A stretch of 9,868 bases of DNA from JAWLBM01 sp041687675 (GTDB lineage: Bacteria; Pseudomonadota; Alphaproteobacteria; Rhizobiales; Pleomorphomonadaceae), in contig JAWLBM010000074.1 in the NCBI GenBank assembly GCA_041687675.1, positions 1 through 9,868 of the forward strand, read 5' to 3'. A model generated the notes under the pieces. It worked only from the letters and a program-made list of their open reading frames with translations. It made no database searches and was not told the DNA's origin. Each line of letters begins with the position of its first letter. The first letter of the stretch is position 1. Positions 5,806 to 9,868 of the stretch are shown piece after piece. The translations under genes were made by a program, and so were the position numbers.

Positions 5806-8058
5806 TCAGATGACGGTGTTTTCGTGCCCGAGGTAGTCGGCATCCTCCCACAGGAGGCCGACCTCGCGGCTGTAGAGGCCCGGCGTCGCCAGCACCGCGA
5901 ACTGGTCCCGGCGAAGCCGCGGCGCGGCGAAGGCGACGTGCCCGGCCTCGATCAGCCGGCCCCGCGCCTTCGGCGGCACCGGCACCGTGTAGGGCTGGAG
6001 GCGCCGGGCGAGCGCGCCCGACGAAAAGGCCTCGGCGAACAGCCCCCGGACCGCCGCCCGGGCGCCCTCGTCCGCCGGCACGATCACCGGCTCGAGGCCG
6101 CTCTCCACCAGACGGAAGCGCTCGGCGACCGTGCGGAAGGCGAGGTCCGTCTCGCGGCCGTCGAAGCGCAGGGCGGCGACGATGCGCTCCCGGTCGAGGT
6201 CCTCGCCGGTCCGCCAGTAGACCTCCTCGAACCAGTCCGCGATCGCCGCGGGATCGGTGAGGTCGGCATGCCGGCCGCGCATCCGCTCGAAGTCCGCCGC
6301 CAGCGCGCGGACCTCCGGCGGCGGCGGGTGGTCCGGGGCCCCGAAGACGGTGACGATGCTCTCGTCCAGGGGCCGCCGGCCCTCCCGGTTGCAGCGGCCC
6401 GCCGCCTGGGCGACCTGGTCGAGCCCCGCCGCCGCGCGCCAGACGCGCGGGAAGTCCAAGTCCACGCCCGCCTCGACGAGGCTGGTGGCAATCACGCGGC
6501 AGGGGCGCCCGGCCTGGAGCGCCTCGCGGATCGCCGCGAGCAGGATCCGCCGATCCGCCGCGCACTGGCGGGTCGAGAGGTGGACGAGGCCGTCCGGCGC
6601 CCTCTCCCGCGCCGCCCGCCAGAGGTCGAGCGCATGCGCCCGGCTGTTGACGATCACGAGCCCCTGGCCGGCCCCGGCCAACGCCTCGACGAGCGCCTCG
6701 TCGCCCATGTCGCCGGCGAATCGGAACCGCGTCCGCCGCAGCCCGCGGGCGAGCCCGGCCGGGTCCGGGGCGAGTTCCCGGCCCTCCAGCGGCAGCGCGG
6801 CCGGGCGGCGGTCGTCCTCGCCGCGCCGGACCAGCGCCGGCTGGGTCGCCGTGCAGAGCACGATGCTGGCGCCCCAGTCGCCGGCCAGCGTCTCCAGCGC
6901 CATGAAGGCGGGCGCCAAGAGCCGGCGCGGGATGGTCTGCGCCTCGTCGAGGACGATCACGCTCCGGGCGACGGCGTGCAGCTTGCGGCAGCGCGAGGGC
7001 CGGGCGGCGAACAGGCTCTCGAGTAACTGGACCTGGGTGGTGGCGATCACCGGGAACGACCAATCCTCCATCGCGAGGCGCAGCTTGTCCCGTCCGCTCG
7101 CCCGCCCGGCGGCCTCGCCGGTCTCCTCGATGGCCGAGTGGTGCTCGAGCACGTGCTCCTCGCCGAGCACCCGCCGGAACACGTCCGCGGTCTGGTCGAC
7201 GATCGAGGTGAACGGGGCCACGTAGACGATCCGGTCGAGCCCGTGCGCCGCCGCGTGCCGGAGCGCGAAGCCGAGCGAGGCCAGCGTCTTGCCACCGCCG
7301 GTCGGCACCGTGAGGGTGAAGAGCCCCGGCGCGTCGCCTGCCCGCGCTAGCACGGCGTCCAGAATCTCCCGCCGGAGCGCGTCGACCGGGCTCGGCTGCC
7401 GCCCGCCCCGCCCCGCGGCGAGGCGAACAAGTTCGGCGTCGAACCGGCGGACGAGTTCCGCGACGACTTCCCCCAGCGCCGGCGCGCTCCGGTCCCGCGC
7501 GATGCCGCCGACACGGTCGTAGAAGGCCTCGGTGTCGCGGAAGTCGGCGTCGACCAGGCAGGAGAAGATCATCCGGCCGAGGAAGGCGAAGCGGAACCCC
7601 GGCGTCGCGAAGGCGCGCCTCGCAAGCGGCGTCGCGTTGCCGGCCGGCTCCGGGGCGATCTCGGCTTCCCAGCGGGGATCGAGCCGGGCGTCACCGGCCG
7701 CGGCCAGCCGGTCCTCAAGGCTGCCCGCCCCGCCGCGCCGGTCCGGCAGCCCGGCGTGGTGGCCGGCGATCGCATGGGCGATCAGCTCGCGCAGCGGCCG
7801 GGCGCCGAGCAGGTCGACGCCGAGCACCAGGGCGGCCCCGGCGAGCGAGTGCTCGACGGGCTCCCGGCTGCCCTCGAGCCGGGCCTGGAAGGCCGGCGCA
7901 TACTTGCCGAGGTCGTGCAGCAACCCGGCGAGCCGGGCCGCTTCCCCGATCCCGATCCGGCGGCCGCGGCAAGCAGCCAATTCGCCGACTGCGGCCAGGT
8001 GATTGCTCAGCGGCTGCCAATCAAACTTCGACGGATCTCCGGTGGAGTGCGCGAACAT
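5806..8058 (-). CDS. cas3: CRISPR-associated helicase-nuclease Cas3 (HD domain fused to SF2 helicase)
   Basis: This 750-residue enzyme is recruited to target-bound Cascade and unwinds and cuts the DNA. The HD nuclease domain has His20, His48-Asp49 in GLLHDLGKY, His70 in EHSLAGA, His100-His101 in AIAGHHAGLPD and Asp170 in SCLVDADF. The helicase domain has Walker A TVPTGGGKT (250-258), DEAQ at 371-374, motif III CTATQPAL (402-409), motif IV VIVNSRA (468-474), motif V ATSLVEAGVDLDFP (524-537) and motif VI QAAGRCNREGR (551-561). The ATG at 8058 begins MFAHSTGDPSKFDWQPLSNH, the usual family start; the frame stays open to 8271, but that extension has no Cas3 similarity and runs over the promoter. 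The ribosome binding site is weak (GGACAG). First gene of the operon. Confidence 0.97.
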   Translation of the reverse strand: MFAHSTGDPSKFDWQPLSNHLAAVGELAACRGRRIGIGEAARLAGLLHDLGKYAPAFQARLEGSREPVEHSLAGAALVLGVDLLGARPLRELIAHAIAGHHAGLPDRRGGAGSLEDRLAAAGDARLDPRWEAEIAPEPAGNATPLARRAFATPGFRFAFLGRMIFSCLVDADFRDTEAFYDRVGGIARDRSAPALGEVVAELVRRFDAELVRLAAGRGGRQPSPVDALRREILDAVLARAGDAPGLFTLTVPTGGGKTLASLGFALRHAAAHGLDRIVYVAPFTSIVDQTADVFRRVLGEEHVLEHHSAIEETGEAAGRASGRDKLRLAMEDWSFPVIATTQVQLLESLFAARPSRCRKLHAVARSVIVLDEAQTIPRRLLAPAFMALETLAGDWGASIVLCTATQPALVRRGEDDRRPAALPLEGRELAPDPAGLARGLRRTRFRFAGDMGDEALVEALAGAGQGLVIVNSRAHALDLWRAARERAPDGLVHLSTRQCAADRRILLAAIREALQAGRPCRVIATSLVEAGVDLDFPRVWRAAAGLDQVAQAAGRCNREGRRPLDESIVTVFGAPDHPPPPEVRALAADFERMRGRHADLTDPAAIADWFEEVYWRTGEDLDRERIVAALRFDGRETDLAFRTVAERFRLVESGLEPVIVPADEGARAAVRGLFAEAFSSGALARRLQPYTVPVPPKARGRLIEAGHVAFAAPRLRRDQFAVLATPGLYSREVGLLWEDADYLGHENTVI

Positions 8059-8118
8059 GACCTGTCCAACGAAAAAGAGAGAGCCTGCAGGGCTCACAAC
8101 CCTGAAAGGTATTGCCGG

Positions 8119-8147
8119 ATGTGACTGTGCGCCCGGCAGGATGTCAA
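8119..8147 (-). promoter_or_regulatory. Candidate cas operon promoter
   Basis: On the minus strand a perfect TTGACA lies at 8147 to 8142. Seventeen bases downstream is TCACAT (8124 to 8119), a weak -10 that keeps three of six consensus bases. Transcription would start near 8112, leaving a leader of about 54 bases before the cas3 ATG. The TTGACA sits in the middle of the dyad at 8131-8159. No other upstream hexamer pair looks better in 8059-8340. The -35 box is seen; the promoter assignment is inferred. Confidence 0.45.
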
Positions 8148-8159
8148 ATCCTGTCGGGC
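8131..8159. promoter_or_regulatory. 29-base dyad over the putative -35 box (candidate operator)
   Basis: GCCCGGCAGGAT at 8131-8142 faces ATCCTGTCGGGC at 8148-8159 around the 5-base centre GTCAA. Eleven of twelve positions pair by Watson-Crick rules and the twelfth is a G-T wobble. The minus-strand TTGACA is centred in it. There is no T-tract on either side, which argues against an intrinsic terminator. A dimeric DNA-binding protein on this site would block polymerase, so it is a plausible operator; no regulator gene is in the window. Confidence 0.5.
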
Positions 8160-8171
8160 CCGCTTGCCTGT

Positions 8172-8192
8172 TGTGGAAGATTGCTGTCCACA
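8172..8192. repeat. Short inverted repeat upstream of cas3
   Basis: TGTGGA at 8172-8177 is repeated inverted as TCCACA at 8187-8192, with 9 bases between. It lies 12 bases beyond the larger dyad, on the side away from cas3. Both arms resemble the TCCACA core of DnaA boxes but neither fits the full consensus. It may be a protein site or chance. Confidence 0.35.
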
Positions 8193-8234
8193 GATTTGAG
8201 CCGGCACCGCCAAACCGAGAGGTGCGGGACGGGA

Positions 8235-8273
8235 GCGTGCACTTGGGGTTGGGATTGAAACTCGTGTGCACGC
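8235..8273. repeat. Inverted repeat GCGTGCAC / GTGCACGC upstream of cas3
   Basis: GCGTGCAC at 8235-8242 is perfectly repeated in inverse at 8266-8273, with a 23-base loop. The loop contains, on the plus strand, GGGATTGAAAC (8251-8261), identical over its last 10 bases to the 3' end of the widespread type I-C repeat GGATTGAAAC. The arms are themselves GTGCAC palindromes, so each could be a separate half of a spaced operator. Role unknown. Confidence 0.45.
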
Positions 8274-8535
8274 CTAAACTTTTGGCCGGTACCGGAAGTG
8301 CTGGTCGTCATCTCCCGCGTACCCATGGTAATATCTGGTCAGCCAGCGGTGCGACGATGCATCCTCCGTTTTTCGGTTTCCAAGACGAAAGCGCTCGGGC
8401 GAAATTCGTCCAGGCACGGGCCCGGGTTTGTCGAGGTGGCCCCGAGGCGCCGACCTGTGATGCGAAAACGCCGCGAGGTCGTTGCGGGAGCGCTCCCCTT
8501 TTTTCCATCGGCTCGTCGCGTTGCCTCCGGCACGG

Positions 8536-8580
8536 TGAACTGCTCCCCTTCCTTGGACCGCCCGGCTGGGCGACTTCCAG
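8536..8580. repeat. Left terminal inverted repeat of the IS3-family element
   Basis: Reading inward, the end begins TGAACTGCTCCCCTTCCT and continues with TGGACCGCCCGG and a distal CTTCCAG. It aligns with the right end over about 45 bases with a few mismatches and one- or two-base gaps. It lies 10 bases beyond the orfB stop codon. Confidence 0.75.
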
Positions 8581-8590
8581 GGGGTGTCGG

Positions 8591-9433
8591 TCAGGGTGGG
8601 CCATGTGCCGCTGACCGATTCAGAAGCTCGATCGGCGGCTTGTAACCGATCGCGCTGTGCGGGCGGACCTCGTTGTAGTCCTTGCGCCAATCCTCCATCT
8701 TTCGGCGGGCGTCTTCAAGCGACATGAACCAGTGGGCGTTCAGGCACTCCGCCCGGAACTTGCCGTTCAGGCTTTCGATGAACCCGTTGTCGGTCGGCTT
8801 CCCGGGCCGGGAGAAGTCGAGCACGACGCCGCGCTGATAGGCCCAGAGGTCGAGATCGCGGGAGACGAACTCGCTCCCCTGGTCGACCCGGATCGTCTTC
8901 GGCAACCCGTGTTCCCGGCCGACCCGCTCGAGCACCGCCACGACGTCCTCGGCCTTGAAGCTGAACCGCGGCTCGAGAGCCGGCGAGAAGCGCGTGTAGG
9001 TGTCGACGATGGTCAGGATCCGGATCTTGCGTCCGGTGGCGAGCTGGTCGTGGACGAAGTCCATGGCCCAGGTCTGGTTCGCGGCCGTCGCTGGACAGCG
9101 GTCCTCGCGCAGCTTCGCCTTGACCCGGCGCTTCGGCACCCGGTTCCGGAGCTGCAGCCCCAACTCCTTGTAGAGCCTGTAGATTCGCTTGGCATTGACG
9201 GCCCACCCCTCGCGCCGGAGCAGCACGTGCACGCGCCGGTATCCATAGCGCACACGCGTCTCCGCGATCTCCCGGATGCGTTTGACGAGAGCGGCCTGCG
9301 AGCGACGTTTGCCCTTGTAGTGGTAGGTCGACGTCTCCGTCCCCAGCACCCCACAAGCCCGACGGATCGACACCTTCCAGGTGCCACGAACCTCGTCGAC
9401 CAACAACCGCCGCCGCGCAGGCCTTAGAGCTTT
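8591..9433 (-). CDS. IS3-family transposase OrfB (DDE integrase), expressed as OrfAB fusion
   Basis: This frame encodes the catalytic part of the transposase. It has an HTH_21-like segment (IRRACGVLGTETSTYHYKG), then the rve integrase core with Asp in TWAMDFVHD (codon at 9061), Asp in IRVDQGSEF (8884) and Glu in NGFIESLNGKF (8776). Exactly 35 residues separate the second Asp and the Glu, the DDX35E signature of IS3. The end YNEVRPHSAIGYKPPIEL is the usual C-terminal block. No ATG lies near the start of the useful sequence, so it is most likely made by a -1 frameshift from OrfA, giving a fusion of about 366 residues. The start given is the proposed slip point. Confidence 0.9.
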   Translation of the reverse strand, partial: KALRPARRRLLVDEVRGTWKVSIRRACGVLGTETSTYHYKGKRRSQAALVKRIREIAETRVRYGYRRVHVLLRREGWAVNAKRIYRLYKELGLQLRNRVPKRRVKAKLREDRCPATAANQTWAMDFVHDQLATGRKIRILTIVDTYTRFSPALEPRFSFKAEDVVAVLERVGREHGLPKTIRVDQGSEFVSRDLDLWAYQRGVVLDFSRPGKPTDNGFIESLNGKFRAECLNAHWFMSLEDARRKMEDWRKDYNEVRPHSAIGYKPPIELLNRSAAHGPP

Positions 9434-9690
9434 CGCGACAGGACGTCCTGCAGCATGGCCTTGTCGAGGGAGAGGTCGGCGACGAGCTTCTTCAGCTTGC
9501 CGTTCTCCTCTTCGAGCTGGCGCAGCCGCTTCACCTCCGAGGGCATCATCCCGCCGTATCGCTTGCGCCAGGTGTAGAACGTCGCGTCCGAGATCCCGGC
9601 CTTGCGGCACACCTCCGCCACCGGCGTGCCTTCCTCCGCCTGGCGCAGGATGAAGGCGATCTGCGCATCCGTGAACTTCGACTTCTTCAT
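9424..9690 (-). CDS. IS3-family transposase OrfA (helix-turn-helix)
   Basis: The 88-residue product starts MKKSKFTDAQIAFILRQAEE, a typical IS407-group OrfA. A helix-turn-helix follows (PVAEVCRKAGISDATFYTWR, 23-42), then a leucine-zipper-like coiled coil from about 53 (VKRLRQLEEENGKLKKLVAD) used for oligomerisation. It binds the element's inverted repeats and, alone, usually regulates transposition. GGAG and GGGAC purine tracts lie ahead of the ATG. The TAA stop at 9424 lies just past a possible slippery tetranucleotide. Confidence 0.92.
   Translation of the reverse strand: MKKSKFTDAQIAFILRQAEEGTPVAEVCRKAGISDATFYTWRKRYGGMMPSEVKRLRQLEEENGKLKKLVADLSLDKAMLQDVLSRKL
9430..9433 (-). promoter_or_regulatory. 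Candidate -1 frameshift site A_AAG
   Basis: In the orfA frame the last codons read TCG CGA AAG CTC TAA. The A_AAG tetranucleotide at 9433-9430 allows the tRNA on AAG to slip back onto AAA, entering the orfB frame, which is open across this point. The frame difference between the two is exactly -1. A_AAG is weaker than A_AAA_AAG but is known among IS elements. No stimulatory hairpin was established. Confidence 0.5.
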
Positions 9691-9722
9691 CGTCCCGACT
9701 CCGTTTCGCGGCCCATCCTAAA

Positions 9723-9769
9723 CTGGAATTTTCCAGCTCCGGACGGTCCAGGAAACGGGAAGCAGGTCA
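9723..9769. repeat. Right terminal inverted repeat of the IS3-family element
   Basis: Reading inward on the minus strand, it begins TGACCTGCTTCCCGTTTCC, then TGGACCGTCCGG and CTGGAAAATTCCAG, matching the left end block by block. The last block is itself a dyad (CTGGAA, TTCCAG). It lies upstream of orfA and probably overlaps the transposase promoter. Confidence 0.75.
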
Positions 9770-9771
9770 CG

Positions 9772-9868
9772 ACCTGGCAGCGCTGCCGCGTCCACTTCAT
9801 GAGGAACGTGCTGGCTCACGCCGGGCGCCAGGGGCGGCGCGTCGTCTCCGCCTTCATCGCCACGGCGT
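9772..9868 (+). pseudogene. Fragment of an IS256/mutator-family transposase, cut by the right edge
   Basis: In frame from 9772 the sequence reads TWQRCRVHFMRNVLAHAGRQ followed by GRRVVSAFIATA, a very characteristic internal block of IS256-family (transposase mutator) proteins. In intact proteins it follows the second catalytic Asp (in SDAHEGL-like sequence), which is absent here because the IS3 element begins 2 bases upstream. The frame remains open to the window end, so the C-terminal part with the catalytic Glu may lie beyond. The N-terminal half is not recognised on the other side of the IS3 element, so this copy is probably a remnant. Confidence 0.85.

Larger units (their letters stand above)
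8059..8535. other. Intergenic region between cas3 and the IS3 element, no recognisable gene
   Basis: These 477 bases contain several short open frames on both strands, but none encodes a protein I recognise and none has a convincing start. The part nearest cas3 holds the candidate promoter and three dyads. A perfect 10-base palindrome CCGGTACCGG lies at 8286-8295. From about 8300 to 8535 I see nothing that can be named; it does not translate into the missing N-terminal half of the IS256-type transposase found beyond the IS3 element. Confidence 0.6.
8536..9769 (-). mobile_element. IS3-family insertion sequence (IS407-like group), apparently complete
   Basis: A 1234-base element is bounded by imperfect inverted repeats starting TG and ending CA, as in the IS3 family. 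It carries orfA and orfB in overlapping frames on the minus strand with the orfB frame at -1 to orfA, the standard layout. Length, the OrfA sequence style and the IRs fit the IS407 group. Both frames are open and the DDE residues are present, so it could be active. The flanks read CACGG before the left end and CGACC after the right end, giving no clear 3- to 4-base target duplication. The element reads toward the cas operon. Confidence 0.85.

Noticed and set aside
5795..7063. N-terminal extension of the Cas5c frame and plus-strand frames over cas3
   Set aside because: These are out-of-frame or antisense readings of cas3, rich in Arg, Pro and Gly, with no homology.
8131..8159. Intrinsic terminator
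   Set aside because: The stem is strong but no T-run follows on either strand, and it overlaps a TTGACA box.
8172..8192. DnaA boxes or a replication origin
   Set aside because: The two TCCACA-like sites do not fit the full consensus, and there is no cluster, AT-rich unwinding region or replication gene.
8059..8271. Longer Cas3 start adding 71 residues
   Set aside because: The extension has no Cas3-like sequence and would cover the promoter and dyads; the family start motif begins at 8058.
8485..8535. N-terminal half of the IS256 transposase, suggested by VASGT next to TWQRC
   Set aside because: The residues further upstream in that frame lack the expected catalytic SDAHEGL-type motif and the similarity is only five residues.
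8003..8614. Plus-strand open frame of 203 codons upstream of cas3
   Set aside because: It starts inside cas3, crosses the promoter region and the IS end, and its product is not recognisable.
8554..9750. Shorter IS boundaries using the TGGACCG...CGGTCCA inverted repeat
   Set aside because: Similarity between the two ends continues outward to TGAACTGC at 8536 and GCAGGTCA at 9769, giving TG/CA ends and a length normal for IS3 elements.

Overview
The window is a GC-rich bacterial segment carrying the cas operon of a type I-C CRISPR-Cas system, with the leader-proximal end of its CRISPR array, followed by an insertion-sequence-rich flank. Strong G/C preference at third codon positions, tight gene coupling and the flavour of the proteins suggest a proteobacterium, most likely an alphaproteobacterium; this is inference, since no taxonomic marker gene is present.

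All cas genes lie on the minus strand, so the operon reads from right to left: cas3 (8058 to 5806), cas5c (5794 to 5102), cas8c (5105 to 3327), cas7c (3315 to 2353), cas4 (2343 to 1669), cas1 (1672 to 638), cas2 (630 to 340), a leader (339 to 152) and the array (151 to beyond the left edge). Gaps are 4 to 11 bases or 4-base stop/start overlaps, so this looks like one translationally coupled transcript. A nested reading of the 3' third of cas8c with its own ribosome binding site and GTG start probably supplies the Cas11c small subunit. Cas1, Cas2 and Cas4 acquire spacers; Cas5c processes the pre-crRNA and joins Cas7c, Cas8c and Cas11c in Cascade; Cas3 degrades the target. All recognised catalytic motifs are intact, except that Cas5c has His at the position where the best-studied homologue has a catalytic Tyr.

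The array is entered mid-repeat: one partial repeat, two full 32-base repeats and two spacers (36 and 35 bases) are visible. The crRNA strand is the minus strand, as shown by the GTCGAAAC 3' end of the repeat.

Upstream of cas3 (8059 to 8535) lies about 480 bases without a recognisable gene. It holds a TTGACA box inside the loop of a 29-base dyad, a likely cas promoter with an overlapping operator, and two more dyads. From 8536 to 9769 there is an apparently complete IS3-family element (IS407-like) with two overlapping frames, a DDE transposase and matching terminal inverted repeats. The last 99 bases encode an interior piece of an IS256/mutator-family transposase on the plus strand, abutting the IS3 element. 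No target duplication is visible and the other half of the IS256 gene is not found to the left, so this junction has been rearranged. I see no unrecognised accessory gene in the operon; the novelty candidates are regulatory and structural details.
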